64,000 bases of DNA, taken from Curtobacterium sp. MCBD17_035 (lineage in GTDB: Bacteria > Actinomycetota > Actinomycetes > Actinomycetales > Microbacteriaceae). A program made the position numbers and the translations under genes. The notes under the pieces are model-generated. The model saw only the letters and a list, made by a program, of their open reading frames with translations, ran no database searches and was not told where the DNA came from. The stretch lies in the NCBI RefSeq assembly GCF_003234815.2, contig NZ_CP126279.1:2480001-2544000 (forward strand), given 5' to 3'. Of the stretch, positions 34,185 through 45,665 are shown in pieces. Each line of letters opens with the position of its first letter. Positions within the stretch are counted from its first letter, which is position 1.

Positions 34185-35627
34185 TCAATCGCGCAGCTGG
34201 ACGTCCTGCGGACGCACGAGCAGCAGGTCGGGGGACTCCGGCCCGCCACCACCACCACCACCACCACCGCCGCTCCCGCTGCCGTCCGCAGCGGTGCCAG
34301 CGACCGCACCTTCCGCGGTCAGGACGGTCCGCCCCGACGGGCCCGCGCCCGTGACGAGGTCGGAGCGGCCGACCGCGATGAGCGCGACGTCGTGGATGGA
34401 TGCCGTCCCGGGCACGAGGTACTCGTTGTGGCCGTACGGGCGCCGGAACACCTCCTCGTCCTCGCGGTGATCGACCCCGCCGCGCAGGTCGAGCACGGTC
34501 GACCCGAACCCGGGGGCCGCCGGATCGGTGCCGAAGTACCCGGTTCCCGCCACCGGATCCCAGTGTGCGGCGCCGACGAACACCTGCCCCGCCGGCACGG
34601 CCAGCTCGGACGCGCGGGTGACCGCGCTGCCGGGCGACCCGAGCACGGTCAGGCTGTCGACGTGGATGCGCCCCGACGACAAGGCCAGCAGGGCGGTCGT
34701 CGACCCGTACGAGTGCGCGACGACGGACACCCGCACCGGATCCGCCGTCCTGGTCGCGTCGATGCCCTCCACCACCCGCTCGAGACGCACCGCCCCGGCC
34801 CGGGCCAGTCCCACCGACAACACGTTCGTCAGGTCCGGCGTGCGGTAGCCGAGCCACGCGACGACCGCCACACCGCCCCGGCCACCACGAGCGAGGGGTG
34901 TCAGGGTCGCCTGCTCGCGGTACAGGTCCGCGCCCGTCGCGGTCCAGTCGGCGAACTGCCCGGAGACGGTGAAGAACATCCCGGGCACCATCACCGTCAC
35001 GTCCGAAGCGGTCGTGAGGTCGCCCATCGCGATCGCCGCCCGCCCGGACCCCCGAGGATCGAGGGTCAGGAGCTGCTTCGGCGGGTCCTCCGGCCCCCGT
35101 ACGAGCGCGGTCCGCACCTGCTCGAGCATCCGGAGGCGGGACGCCGACCCGGAGTCCGGGGCACGCGCGGTCCGGAGGTCCTCCCCCAGCACCCGCCGGT
35201 TCGCCCGGTCACGCACCGGGTACGGGACGCCCTCGAGGTTCCCCACTGCCTGCGGGGCGGACGTGACCAACCGGTGTCGGGCCTCCCGGCCGAGTCCGGA
35301 CCACCACCGCGCGACGTCACCGGCGTCCGGCGGGGCGTCGAGCAGCGTTCGCATGACCGGCCCCGCCAAGCGGGCGGCGTGCCGCAGCGTCGCGTCCGAC
35401 GCCGACGACAGTCCCGACAGCAGCGCACGGCCGTGCAGGTCGTCGAGCCGCTCCGCCCGGGAGGCCCGGTGCACGCCCGTCGCGTCCGGCGCCGCCGCCT
35501 CCCGCGGGGCCGTCGCGACGACCACCTCCGCAGCTGGGCTCGACGCGGCCGCGGGCAGCGGCGTGGCCTCGATCACTCCGAGTGAGTGCACCGAGGCGGT
35601 GAGCAGTGCTGCGACGAGGAACAGCAG
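34185..35627 (-). CDS. secreted alpha/beta-hydrolase (DUF1023), possible CTG start
   Basis: 468 residues from the first normal start (GTG at 35591), but the frame stays open upstream: codons from the CTG at 35627 encode LLFLVAALLTASVHSLGVIEAT, a plausible signal peptide that the GTG start would cut in half, and AGGGGAG lies 6 nt before that CTG. An in-frame TAG stops the frame about 26 codons further up, with no ATG/GTG/TTG between. The DUF1023 hydrolase domain occupies the middle: VMVPGMFFTVSG, nucleophile Ser in VVAHSYGSTTALL, and late acidic/His residues DPAAPGF and ASIHD. The C-terminal linker is a Gly repeat. Substrate unknown; actinobacterial DUF1023 proteins are mostly secreted. Confidence 0.72.
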   Translation of the reverse strand: MLFLVAALLTASVHSLGVIEATPLPAAASSPAAEVVVATAPREAAAPDATGVHRASRAERLDDLHGRALLSGLSSASDATLRHAARLAGPVMRTLLDAPPDAGDVARWWSGLGREARHRLVTSAPQAVGNLEGVPYPVRDRANRRVLGEDLRTARAPDSGSASRLRMLEQVRTALVRGPEDPPKQLLTLDPRGSGRAAIAMGDLTTASDVTVMVPGMFFTVSGQFADWTATGADLYREQATLTPLARGGRGGVAVVAWLGYRTPDLTNVLSVGLARAGAVRLERVVEGIDATRTADPVRVSVVAHSYGSTTALLALSSGRIHVDSLTVLGSPGSAVTRASELAVPAGQVFVGAAHWDPVAGTGYFGTDPAAPGFGSTVLDLRGGVDHREDEEVFRRPYGHNEYLVPGTASIHDVALIAVGRSDLVTGAGPSGRTVLTAEGAVAGTAADGSGSGGGGGGGGGGPESPDLLLVRPQDVQLRD

Positions 35628-35801
35628 AGCGGTCTCCCCTGGGAAGGCCTGCCCGTCGCCGCCCTGTCGACGACGGGTGATGCAGGCACCATCCTACGGA
35701 CGTCCTCGTCATCCGGTCCGGGCGACGTGTGTCGCTCTCGCTCCGGACGATCACGCGTCCGGATGATCAGGCGTCGCCGAACCGGTTTCGCCGATGCTGC
35801 G

Positions 35802-38327
<2,526 letters not shown>

Positions 38328-38458
38328 CTACCGGTCGCCACCGACGCGGGGACGCCCGGCGGGGCCTCGCTCCGGGCGGCGTCGAGTCCCCGGGCTGCGA
38401 CGCCTGCCGCGCTCGTCGCCCCTCCGTCCGTCGGCCCCTCCACGCCGCCGACCCCGTC

Positions 38459-38525
38459 GACAGCTCAGGACGATCCAGCCGGGAGGCCCCGCGCCCCGCC
38501 ACGCAACCGACCCTCCTGAATTCTC
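38459..38525 (+). repeat. 67-bp palindrome-ended element
   Basis: Ends GACAGCTCAGGA and TCCTGAATTCTC, core CCGGGAGGCCCC. Shortest full copy. Confidence 0.8.
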
Positions 38526-38697
38526 CGCCGCGACTGCCCCCTCCCGCCCCGTCACCCGGTCCCCACCGGCCTCCCAGCAGCCCGACGGCCCGCGCGTCAG
38601 CCAGCGCGTCCGCCCCGTCCACAACTCAGGACGACCCAGCCGGGAGGCCCCACTCGACCACGCCACACAGCTGACATTCCTGAGTTGCCAACGGGAC
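38524..38697. repeat. 174-bp direct repeat, first copy
   Basis: Identical by eye to 38953-39126, offset 429 bp. Runs from TCCGCCGCGACTG to GCCAACGGGAC and includes one complete palindrome-ended element. Confidence 0.88.
38620..38689 (+). repeat. 70-bp palindrome-ended element
   Basis: Ends CACAACTCAGGA and TCCTGAGTTGCC, core CCGGGAGGCCCC. Identical to the copy at 39049. Confidence 0.87.
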
Positions 38698-38884
38698 GGG
38701 GCCCGAGGGTCCGTCGCGCCCGCCGCACCCGCGCCCCGCCCGCGCCCGCCGCACCCGCGCCCCGCCCGCACCCGCGCCCCCGCCCGCACGCGCGCGTGGC
38801 CTGGCCGCCCCGCCGCCCGCCCGCCCCGGACCGCAGGTGCCGCACCGGGCCTCCCGGCCGCTGCGGCTGCCCCGTCAGCCCCGT

Positions 38885-38954
38885 CGACAACTCAGGACAA
38901 GGCAACCCGGGAGGCCCCCGCACCCCGCCACGCAACTGACCCTCCTGAGTTGTC
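38885..38954 (+). repeat. 70-bp palindrome-ended element, perfect termini
   Basis: Ends GACAACTCAGGA and TCCTGAGTTGTC form a perfect 12-bp inverted repeat; core CCGGGAGGCCCCC. Confidence 0.9.
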
Positions 38955-39126
38955 CGCCGCGACTGCCCCCTCCCGCCCCGTCACCCGGTCCCCACCGGCC
39001 TCCCAGCAGCCCGACGGCCCGCGCGTCAGCCAGCGCGTCCGCCCCGTCCACAACTCAGGACGACCCAGCCGGGAGGCCCCACTCGACCACGCCACACAGC
39101 TGACATTCCTGAGTTGCCAACGGGAC
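38953..39126. repeat. 174-bp direct repeat, second copy
   Basis: Second copy of the 38524-38697 segment. Sequence diverges immediately after GGGAC on the right side, giving a sharp boundary. Confidence 0.88.
39049..39118 (+). repeat. 70-bp palindrome-ended element
   Basis: Same sequence as the copy at 38620, within the duplicated 174-bp block. Confidence 0.87.
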
Positions 39127-39243
39127 AGGGCCGACGGTCCACCCGGCCCCGAGCCCGACCCCGACCGCGCCAGACCGCCGCCCGCCCGCCGGTGCCGCAC
39201 CGGGCCTCCCGGCCGCTGCGGCTGCCCCGCTCGTCAGCCCCGT

Positions 39244-39313
39244 CGACAACTCAGGACAAGCCGGCCAGGAGGGCTCACGCGGCCCCGCCACACAACCTCG
39301 TTCCTGAATTGCC
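39244..39313 (+). repeat. 70-bp palindrome-ended element
   Basis: Ends GACAACTCAGGA and TCCTGAATTGCC; core drifted to CCAGGAGGGC. Confidence 0.8.
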
Positions 39314-39403
39314 AATAGGGCTGAACAAGCCGGGCCGCGCCGACCCGCCGGTGCCGCACCGGGCCTCCCGGCCGCAGCGGCTGCCCCGCTCGTCAGCTCC
39401 GTC

Positions 39404-39473
39404 GACAACGCAGGACGATCCCGCCGGGAGGCCCCACCCGACGCCGCCCCACGACCAACGGTCCTGAATTCCC
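39404..39473 (+). repeat. 70-bp palindrome-ended element
   Basis: Ends GACAACGCAGGA and TCCTGAATTCCC, core CCGGGAGGCCCC. Last copy before mnmA. Confidence 0.82.
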
Positions 39474-39610
39474 AACGCAGCGGCCCCGGCGGCCGGAGAG
39501 GGCCGGACGGCCCGCGCCGACTGCCGGCCGGGTACGGCCGCGCGCTCCGCGCGCTGACGGCCCCGCGGCCAGCGCCGGACCACGCCCCCGTCACGCCCAG
39601 ACACGCCGCC

Positions 39611-40732
39611 TCAGCGGACCGCAGGCACCGCCGAGACCGTGCGGTCGATCGTGCACTGCCCGAGGACGCGCGTGCCGACGTACACGACGGCGGTCTGCCC
39701 GGGGGCGACGCCGACGATCGGCTCCGCCGGCGTGACGACGAGTTCCGTCCCACCGGTCGGCGTGGCGGCGACCCGAGCCACCGCCGGCACGGGGTCGGCG
39801 TGGGCGCGGATCTGGACCTCGCAGTCGAACGGGAGGGTCGGGTCGGCCGGGGCCGCACCGGCCCACGTGAAGCGCGCACCCGCGAGCTCCGCGATCGCCA
39901 GGGCCTCCTTCGGCCCGACCACGACGGTGTTGTCCTTCGGCCGCACCTCGAGCACGAACCGCGGCCGCCCGTCCGGTGCGGGGTGACCGATGGCGAGCCC
40001 CCGCCGCTGCCCGACGGTGTACGCGTGGGCGCCCTCGTGCGAGCCGACCACGGTGCCGTCGCGCTCGACGATGTCGCCGGTCGCCGTGCCGACGCGGTCC
40101 GCGAGCCACCCACGGGTGTCCCCGTCCGGGATGAAGCAGATGTCGTGGCTGTCGGGCTTCTGGGCGACGGTCAGGCCACGTGCTGCGGCCTCGGCCCGGA
40201 CCTCGGCCTTCGACGGCGTCGCGCCGAGCGGGAACATCGCGTGCGCGAGCTGCTCCGCCGTCAGGACCCCGAGCACGTAGGACTGGTCCTTCGCCCAGGC
40301 CGCGGCACGGTGGAGTTCGCGGGAACCGTCGGCACCCGTGACGATCGAGGCGTAGTGCCCGGTGGCGACGGCATCGAACCCGAGCGCCAGGGCCTTCTCG
40401 AGCAGCGCCGCGAACTTGATCCGCTCGTTGCACCGCATGCACGGGTTCGGAGTGCGGCCAGCGGAGTACTCGGCGACGAAGTCGTCGACGACGTCCTCGG
40501 CGAACCGCTCGGAGAAGTCCCACACGTAGTACGGGATCCCGATCGCGGCTGCCGCGCGCTGGGCGTCCATCGAGTCCTCGATCGTGCAGCAGCCACGGCT
40601 GCCCGTCCGGAGCGTCCCCGGCATGCGACTCAGCGCGAGGTGGACCCCGACGACGTCGTGTCCGGCGTCGACGGCCCGGGCCGCGGCCACGGCCGAGTCG
40701 ACGCCACCACTCATCGCTGCCAGCACCCTCAT
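39611..40732 (-). CDS. mnmA: tRNA-specific 2-thiouridylase MnmA
   Basis: 373 residues. PP-loop [11 protein letters not shown] at 7-17, catalytic Cys98 in PNPCMRCNE and persulfide Cys199 in [11 protein letters not shown]-terminal beta-barrel domains follow. Thiolates U34 of tRNA-Glu/Gln/Lys using ATP and a sulfur relay. Leaderless start (TACGCT, 6 nt, ATG). In Microbacteriaceae it often precedes ligA and gatCAB, as here in the direction of transcription; here the two are separated by a 1.3-kb repeat array. Confidence 0.95.
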   Translation of the reverse strand: MRVLAAMSGGVDSAVAAARAVDAGHDVVGVHLALSRMPGTLRTGSRGCCTIEDSMDAQRAAAAIGIPYYVWDFSERFAEDVVDDFVAEYSAGRTPNPCMRCNERIKFAALLEKALALGFDAVATGHYASIVTGADGSRELHRAAAWAKDQSYVLGVLTAEQLAHAMFPLGATPSKAEVRAEAAARGLTVAQKPDSHDICFIPDGDTRGWLADRVGTATGDIVERDGTVVGSHEGAHAYTVGQRRGLAIGHPAPDGRPRFVLEVRPKDNTVVVGPKEALAIAELAGARFTWAGAAPADPTLPFDCEVQIRAHADPVPAVARVAATPTGGTELVVTPAEPIVGVAPGQTAVVYVGTRVLGQCTIDRTVSAVPAVR

Positions 40733-40738
40733 CCCTCA

Positions 40739-40744
40739 AGCGTA
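40739..40744 (-). promoter_or_regulatory. -10 element (TACGCT), leaderless promoter of mnmA
   Basis: TACGCT, TGAGGG, ATG on the minus strand. It shares 40 bp with the promoter of the divergent MFS gene. Confidence 0.55.
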
Positions 40745-40756
40745 CGTCGTCGGGCG

Positions 40757-40762
40757 TACCGT
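40757..40762 (+). promoter_or_regulatory. -10 element (TACCGT) of the MFS gene
   Basis: TACCGT then GGAGGGGCC (9 nt) and ATG at 40772, so the leader would be only a few nucleotides, with the purine-rich tract as ribosome site if the transcript begins a little earlier. Confidence 0.35.
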
Positions 40763-40771
40763 GGAGGGGCC

Positions 40772-42055
40772 ATGAGCTCGCGCGACGCCACCTTCGACCT
40801 CCGCGCGGTCGCGTTGTCCGCGTTCCTGCCCGCGACGCTCTTCGCCATCGGCGAGGGCGCGATCATCCCGATCATCCCGATCGCGGCGCACTCGCTCGGG
40901 GCGACGCTCGCGTTCGCGGGGTTCGTCGCGTCGCTCATCCTGGTGGGCGAGCTCATCGGCGACGTGCCGAGCGGCTGGGTCGTGGCGGCGATCGGCGAGC
41001 GCACCGCCATGATCGGCGCGGCGCTCGTGAGCATCGTCGGCCTCCTCGTCGCGGTGTGGTCCCCGAACGCGGTCGTGCTCGCGGTCGGGGTGTTCCTGGT
41101 CGGGGTCTCCACGGCGGTGTTCGCCCTCGCGCGGCACGCGTACATGACGACCTCGGTGCCGATCGCGATCCGGGCCCGGGCGCTCTCGACCCTCGGCGGC
41201 GTGTTCCGCTTCGGGTACTTCGTCGGTCCGTTCCTGTCCGCGGGCCTGACGCACGTGACCGGCTCGACGCAGAGCGCGTTCTGGATCCACGTCGTCTGCT
41301 GTCTGGCGGCCGCGGGGGTCCTCCTCGTCGTACGCGACCCGGTCGACGGCGCACGCGGCCTCCGGATCCGGCCCCGGGCCTCCCGGCCGTCGCCCGCACG
41401 TCCCGCTGCCGCGTCCGCGGACCCGGGCGGTGAGGCCGCCCGAGAGGGCGCCGAGGGCCTGTTCGGCACGATCCGCCGACACCGCGCGGTGCTCCTGCGG
41501 CTGGGCAGCGGCGCGGGCCTCATCGGCGCGATGCGGGCGGGGCGTCAGGTGATCCTGCCGCTGTGGGCGGTGAGCGTCGGCATGGACGACTCGACCGCCG
41601 CGCTCGTGATCGGGATCGCCGGCGCGATCGACTTCGCGCTGTTCTACACGAGTGGTCAGATCATGGACCGGTTCGGCCGGCTCGCGAGCGCGCTGCCGTG
41701 CCTCGGGGGCCTGAGCCTGTGCTACTTCCTCCTGGCGTGGAGCGACCACCTCGACACCCGGGTGGTCTGGTTCGTCGGGGTCGCGATGCTGATGTCGCTC
41801 GCGAACGGCGTCGGATCGGGCATCCTCATGACCCTCGGCGCCGACCTCGCGCCGCGCACGGCGCCCGCGCCGTTCCTCGGTGCGTGGCGGTTCACGGGCG
41901 ACTTCGGGAGCGCGGCAGCACCCCTCGTCATCTCGGGCGTCACGGCGGTCGCCTCCATCGCCGTCGCGAGCGGTGTGATGGGGGTGCTCGGGATCGTCGG
42001 CGTCGGCGTGCTGCTCCGGTACGTGCCGCGGTACCTCCCGCGCCCGCTGCGCTGA
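40772..42055 (+). CDS. MFS transporter (drug/metabolite exporter type)
   Basis: 427 residues, ATG with GGAGGGG upstream. Twelve TM helices in two halves, joined by a cytoplasmic linker (about 200-225, RPRASRPSPARPAAASADPG). Motif A-like GELIGDVPSGWVVAAIGERTAM between TM2 and TM3, and a second GQIMDRFGRLAS between TM8 and TM9. Antiport or uniport of small molecules; substrate unknown. Divergent from mnmA. Confidence 0.88.
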   Translation: MSSRDATFDLRAVALSAFLPATLFAIGEGAIIPIIPIAAHSLGATLAFAGFVASLILVGELIGDVPSGWVVAAIGERTAMIGAALVSIVGLLVAVWSPNAVVLAVGVFLVGVSTAVFALARHAYMTTSVPIAIRARALSTLGGVFRFGYFVGPFLSAGLTHVTGSTQSAFWIHVVCCLAAAGVLLVVRDPVDGARGLRIRPRASRPSPARPAAASADPGGEAAREGAEGLFGTIRRHRAVLLRLGSGAGLIGAMRAGRQVILPLWAVSVGMDDSTAALVIGIAGAIDFALFYTSGQIMDRFGRLASALPCLGGLSLCYFLLAWSDHLDTRVVWFVGVAMLMSLANGVGSGILMTLGADLAPRTAPAPFLGAWRFTGDFGSAAAPLVISGVTAVASIAVASGVMGVLGIVGVGVLLRYVPRYLPRPLR

Positions 42056-42088
42056 CCGGCACCGCGGGTCCTGTCCGCACCCGCTGGC

Positions 42089-42094
42089 TACACT
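42089..42094 (+). promoter_or_regulatory. -10 element (TACACT) of the tRNA-Leu gene
   Basis: TACACT 10 nt upstream of the mature tRNA 5' end. Confidence 0.5.
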
Positions 42095-42104
42095 GACCGT
42101 GCCG

Positions 42105-42185
42105 GCGGGAGTGGTGAAACTGGCAGACACGCAGGATTTAGGTTCCTGTGCCCTAGGCGTGAGGGTTCGAGTCCCTTCTCCCGCA
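42105..42185 (+). tRNA. tRNA-Leu (anticodon UAG)
   Basis: Acceptor stem GCGGGAG / CTCCCGC with discriminator A at 42185. Anticodon arm CAGGA-TTTAGGT-TCCTG gives anticodon TAG, read as UAG for CUA/CUN leucine codons. A long variable arm (TGCCCTAGGCGT region) confirms a class II tRNA. T-arm GGGTTCGAGTCCC. CCA is not encoded. Confidence 0.95.
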
Positions 42186-42342
42186 CGGAGCCGGCACCGA
42201 GCAGACGTGGACCGGCTCATGACCGTCCCACTGGTCGAGGCCGCGGAACCGCTACCCTCGTGGTGCGGGCGCCCGCCCCGCGAGCCGCCGTGCCGCCGCT
42301 GGCTGCGCAGCCAGCCGAGCGCCCGACGACCGGAAGAGAGTC

Positions 42343-43044
42343 ATGACGACCGTCGCACTTGCCCTGATCCCGTGGCTGGATCCGACCTACATCCTCCACC
42401 ACTTCGGATCCATCGCGGTCCTCGTGCTGTGCGCGATCATCTTCGCCGAGACCGGCCTGCTCATCGGGTTCATCTTCCCCGGTGACACCCTGCTCGTGAT
42501 CGCCGGACTCACGGCGTTCGACCAGCACGGGCACCTCGGCGGCCTGCCGATCTGGCTCATCGCCCTCTGCGTCGGCGCTGCCGCGTTCCTCGGTGGCGAG
42601 GTCGGGTACTTCATCGGTCGCAAGGTCGGTCCCCCGATCTTCGAGCGACGCGAGAGCGGTCTGTTCTCGAAGTCGAACGTCGACCGGACCTACGCGTTCT
42701 TCGACCGGTTCGGTGCACTCGCGGTCATCGTGGCCCGCTTCGTGCCGGTCGTCCGGACCTTCGCGCCGATCGCCGCCGGTGTCGGCCGCATGTCCTACCG
42801 CCGGTACTCGCTGTACAACGCGATCGGCGCGCTCCTCTGGGGCACCGGGGTGACGTTCCTCGGGTACGTCCTCGGCTACATCCCGCCGGTCGCGCACTTC
42901 GTGCGCAACTACATCGACGTCATCCTGCTCGCAGCGGTCGTCGTCACGGTCGTCCCGGCCGCGCTGACCTACGTGCGGAACGCGCGCAAGGCGAAGCGCG
43001 AGTCGGACGAGCACGGGACCGCGGGCGAGTCGACCGCCCGCTGA
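42343..43044 (+). CDS. DedA family (SNARE-associated) membrane protein
   Basis: 233 residues, ATG after GAAGAGAG. DedA/VTT domain: FAETGLLIGFIFPGDTLLVIAG (conserved E and FxPGD), GGEVGYFIGRKVG, FGALAVIVARFVPVVRTFAPIAAGVGRM (the FxxxxRFxPxxR signature) and YNAIGALLWGTGVTFLGY. DedA proteins help recycle undecaprenyl-phosphate or other phospholipids across the membrane. A TACCCT hexamer at 42253-42258 could be its -10, giving a leader of about 80 nt. Confidence 0.93.
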   Translation: MTTVALALIPWLDPTYILHHFGSIAVLVLCAIIFAETGLLIGFIFPGDTLLVIAGLTAFDQHGHLGGLPIWLIALCVGAAAFLGGEVGYFIGRKVGPPIFERRESGLFSKSNVDRTYAFFDRFGALAVIVARFVPVVRTFAPIAAGVGRMSYRRYSLYNAIGALLWGTGVTFLGYVLGYIPPVAHFVRNYIDVILLAAVVVTVVPAALTYVRNARKAKRESDEHGTAGESTAR

Positions 43045-43188
43045 CCCGGCCGGGAGGCCCTGACCCGGCCGGGAGGCCCGCTGGCGGCCCGCCAGGTCGG
43101 GCCGACCCCGCGCGCCCTTCCTCGCTCCGCCGTCCGGGAGGCCCGTCAGCAGCCCGACGGACCGGGGCCGATCCATCCGGCGCCGGTG
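43045..43188. other. 144-bp gap with three GGGAGGCCC words
   Basis: The segment after the dedA stop contains CCGGGAGGC at 43050, 43069 and 43134; the first two lie in a direct repeat of TGACCCGGCCGGGAGGCCC. It separates the convergent dedA and rdgB genes and may act as a terminator. Confidence 0.6.
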
Positions 43189-43860
43189 TCAGACGCCGAA
43201 GTACTCGCGGACGATCGGCGCGATCGCACGGAACGCCTTCGACCGGTGGCTGAGGGCGTCCTTCTCCGCCGCGGACAGCTCGGCGGCCGAGACCCAGGCG
43301 TCGTCCGGTCGGAACACCGGGTCGTACCCGAAGCCGCCGGACCCCGCGGGGGCCTCGAGCACCTCGCCGTTCCACACGGCTTCCTCGACGTGCTCCCACT
43401 CGGCCGACGTCGCGGGGTCGGACGACGGCGCGACGAACGCCGCGGCGCACACGAACGCCGCGGTTCGCTGCACCACGCCGGCCATGTTCGCGAGCAGCAG
43501 TCGCAGGTTGTCCCCGTCGTCGCGGGTCCCGGCGTAGCGCGCCGAGTGGATGCCGGGCGCCCCGCCGAGGGCGTCGACGGCGATGCCCGAGTCGTCGGCC
43601 AGGGCCGGCAGTCCGGTGTGCGCCGCGCACGCCCGCGCCTTGATCAGCGCGTTCGCACCGAAGGTGTCGCCGTCCTCGACCGGCTCGGGACCGTCGTAGG
43701 CGACGAGGCGGATGCCCGCGAGTGCGTCGCCGAGGATCCGCTGCAGCTCCTGGACCTTGTGCGCGTTGTGCGTCGCGAGGACGACGACGCGGTCGCGCGC
43801 CGCCCCGGCGTCGGCGTGGACCCCGGCGGCGGCGTCGGCCCCCGCCCCGGCCCCGGTCAT
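43189..43860 (-). CDS. rdgB: non-canonical purine NTP pyrophosphatase (RdgB/HAM1)
   Basis: 223 residues; ATG overlaps the rph stop (ATGA). N-terminal 22 residues are an Ala/Gly extension before [18 protein letters not shown]. Family marks: [49 protein letters not shown] and [11 protein letters not shown]. Hydrolyses dITP, XTP and dHAPTP to keep them out of DNA. Third gene of murI-rph-rdgB. Confidence 0.95.
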   Translation of the reverse strand: MTGAGAGADAAAGVHADAGAARDRVVVLATHNAHKVQELQRILGDALAGIRLVAYDGPEPVEDGDTFGANALIKARACAAHTGLPALADDSGIAVDALGGAPGIHSARYAGTRDDGDNLRLLLANMAGVVQRTAAFVCAAAFVAPSSDPATSAEWEHVEEAVWNGEVLEAPAGSGGFGYDPVFRPDDAWVSAAELSAAEKDALSHRSKAFRAIAPIVREYFGV

Positions 43861-44606
43861 GCCGTCGCCGCCTCGGCGAGGACGGCACGCTGGATCGCCG
43901 CGAGCGAGGCCGTTCCGGCGAGCCCGAGGTCGAGCAGCGTGTCGAGCTCGGCCCGGTCGAACGGAGCGTGCTCGGCGGTGCCCTGCACCTCGACGAAGGT
44001 CCCGGCGCCCGTCGTGACGATGTTCATGTCGGTGTCCGCGCGCGAGTCCTCCTCGTACGCCAGGTCGAGCATCGGCACGCCGCCGACGATCCCGACGGAG
44101 ATCGCGGCGACGCTGTCCGTGAGCGGCGTCGCCTTCTTGCCGACGAACCCGCGCTCGCGGCCCCAGGCGATCGCGTCGGCGAGGGCGACGTACGCGCCCG
44201 TGATGGACGCCGTCCTGGTCCCGCCGTCGGCCTGCAGGACGTCGCAGTCGAGCACGATGGTGTTCTCGCCGAGTCCCTTCATGTCGACGACGGCACGGAG
44301 CGACCGGCCGATCAGCCGCGAGATCTCGTGCGTCCGCCCGCCGACCTTGCCCTTGATCGACTCGCGCTGCATGCGCTCGTTCGTGGAGCGCGGGAGCATC
44401 GAGTACTCCGCGGTCACCCACCCGGTGCCCTTGCCCGCCATCCAGCGCGGGACGCCGTTCGTGAAGGACGCCGTGCAGAGCACTTTTGTGCCGCCGAAGG
44501 CGATGAGCGCGCTGCCCTCCGCCTGGGCGCTCCAGCCGCGCTCGATGGTCACGGGACGGTGGTCGGTGGCGGTGCGTCCGTCGATGCGGGTGCCGTCGTC
44601 GGTCAT
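43857..44606 (-). CDS. rph: ribonuclease PH
   Basis: 249 residues. [75 protein letters not shown], and [20 protein letters not shown] with the phosphate and catalytic residues. Phosphorolytic 3'-5' exonuclease that trims tRNA 3' ends. Overlaps murI and rdgB by 4 bp each. Confidence 0.96.
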   Translation of the reverse strand: MTDDGTRIDGRTATDHRPVTIERGWSAQAEGSALIAFGGTKVLCTASFTNGVPRWMAGKGTGWVTAEYSMLPRSTNERMQRESIKGKVGGRTHEISRLIGRSLRAVVDMKGLGENTIVLDCDVLQADGGTRTASITGAYVALADAIAWGRERGFVGKKATPLTDSVAAISVGIVGGVPMLDLAYEEDSRADTDMNIVTTGAGTFVEVQGTAEHAPFDRAELDTLLDLGLAGTASLAAIQRAVLAEAATA

Positions 44607-45460
44607 GGTGTCCTTCCGGTGGTGGCTGGGATGCGTGGCAGGTCGATCGCGCCGGTCTCGAGATGACCGACGCGGGAGACCTCCGGTCCGAGGAACCGGC
44701 GGGCGAGCCGGATGAAGCCGGCGCGGTCGGTCCCGGTGGTGTCGAACGCGTACGTCGGCGGCGTCGTCGCCGTCCGCTCGATGCCGTGCTCGACGAGTCG
44801 ACGGTAGACGTCGTTCGCGGTCTCCTCGGCGCTCGAGACGAGGGTGACGTCCGGACCCATGACGTACTGGATCGCGGCGGACATGAGCGGGTAGTGGGTG
44901 CAGCCGAGCACGAGCGTGTCGACGTCGGCGGCGCGGATCGGCGCGAGGTACTGCTCGGCCACGGCGCGGAGCGCGGGCGAGGCGGTGTCCCCGGCCTCCA
45001 CGAACTCGACGAACCGGGGACAGGCGGCGAGGGTCAGCGTGACGTCCGAGGCCGCCGCGAAGGCGTCCTCGTAGGACCGCGAACCGATGGTGCCGATCGT
45101 GCCGATGACGCCGATCCGGCGCGTCCTGCTCTGCTTGACCGCGGCGCGCACGGCGGGCTGGATCACCTCGACGACCGGGATCCCGTAGGCCTGCTCGTAG
45201 CGCTCCCGGGCGTCCCGGAGCACGGCGGAGCTCGCCGTGTTGCAGGCGATGACGAGCGCCTTGACCCCTTGGTCCACCAGGTCGTCCATGACCTCGAGCG
45301 CGTACCGGCGGACGTCGGCGATCCGCTTTGGGCCGTACGGCGAGTGTGCGGTGTCCCCGACGTAGCGCATCGACTCGCGCGGCAGCTGGTCGATGATCGC
45401 GCGGGCGACGGTGAGGCCGCCGACACCGCTGTCGAAGACTCCGATGGGCGCGTCCGTCAC
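44603..45460 (-). CDS. murI: glutamate racemase
   Basis: 285 residues, GTG start. [18 protein letters not shown], catalytic Cys73 in IACNTASS and Cys187 in LGCTHYPL. Converts L- to D-glutamate for peptidoglycan. First gene of the murI-rph-rdgB operon; leaderless start. Confidence 0.96.
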   Translation of the reverse strand: MTDAPIGVFDSGVGGLTVARAIIDQLPRESMRYVGDTAHSPYGPKRIADVRRYALEVMDDLVDQGVKALVIACNTASSAVLRDARERYEQAYGIPVVEVIQPAVRAAVKQSRTRRIGVIGTIGTIGSRSYEDAFAAASDVTLTLAACPRFVEFVEAGDTASPALRAVAEQYLAPIRAADVDTLVLGCTHYPLMSAAIQYVMGPDVTLVSSAEETANDVYRRLVEHGIERTATTPPTYAFDTTGTDRAGFIRLARRFLGPEVSRVGHLETGAIDLPRIPATTGRTP

Positions 45461-45467
45461 GGCCCCC

Positions 45468-45473
45468 AGCGTA
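45468..45473 (-). promoter_or_regulatory. -10 element (TACGCT), leaderless promoter of murI
   Basis: TACGCT, GGGGGCC (7 nt), GTG on the minus strand. Confidence 0.55.
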
Positions 45474-45652
45474 CCCGCGCGGCTCGGCCGGGAGGCCCGA
45501 CACCCGTCCGGCGGTCACGCCCGCCCATCCCGCGGCCGCTCCGACGCGCGGCCGCTCCGACGGCGCGCCGGTCCGGCGCGCGGCCGCTCCGACGGCCCGC
45601 CGTTCCGGCGCGCGGCAGGTCGGCAGCACGACGGCAGCACGACGGCCCGGAC

Positions 45653-45658
45653 TACGCT
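45653..45658 (+). promoter_or_regulatory. -10 element (TACGCT), leaderless promoter of pncB
   Basis: TACGCT, CGGGCGG (7 nt), GTG. Same hexamer as for the divergent murI; the 205-bp gap between them also holds CGGCCGCTCCGACGG short repeats (about 45530-45600). Confidence 0.55.
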
Positions 45659-45665
45659 CGGGCGG

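Noticed and set aside
38459-39473. CRISPR array (regular repeats and spacers)
   Set aside because: Repeats are 67-70 bp with imperfect ends, spacers vary in length and are themselves repeated, and no cas gene is near.
42105-42185. tRNA-Leu as integration site of a mobile island
   Set aside because: No duplicate of the tRNA 3' end and no integrase seen; downstream genes (dedA, rdgB, rph, murI) are core genes.
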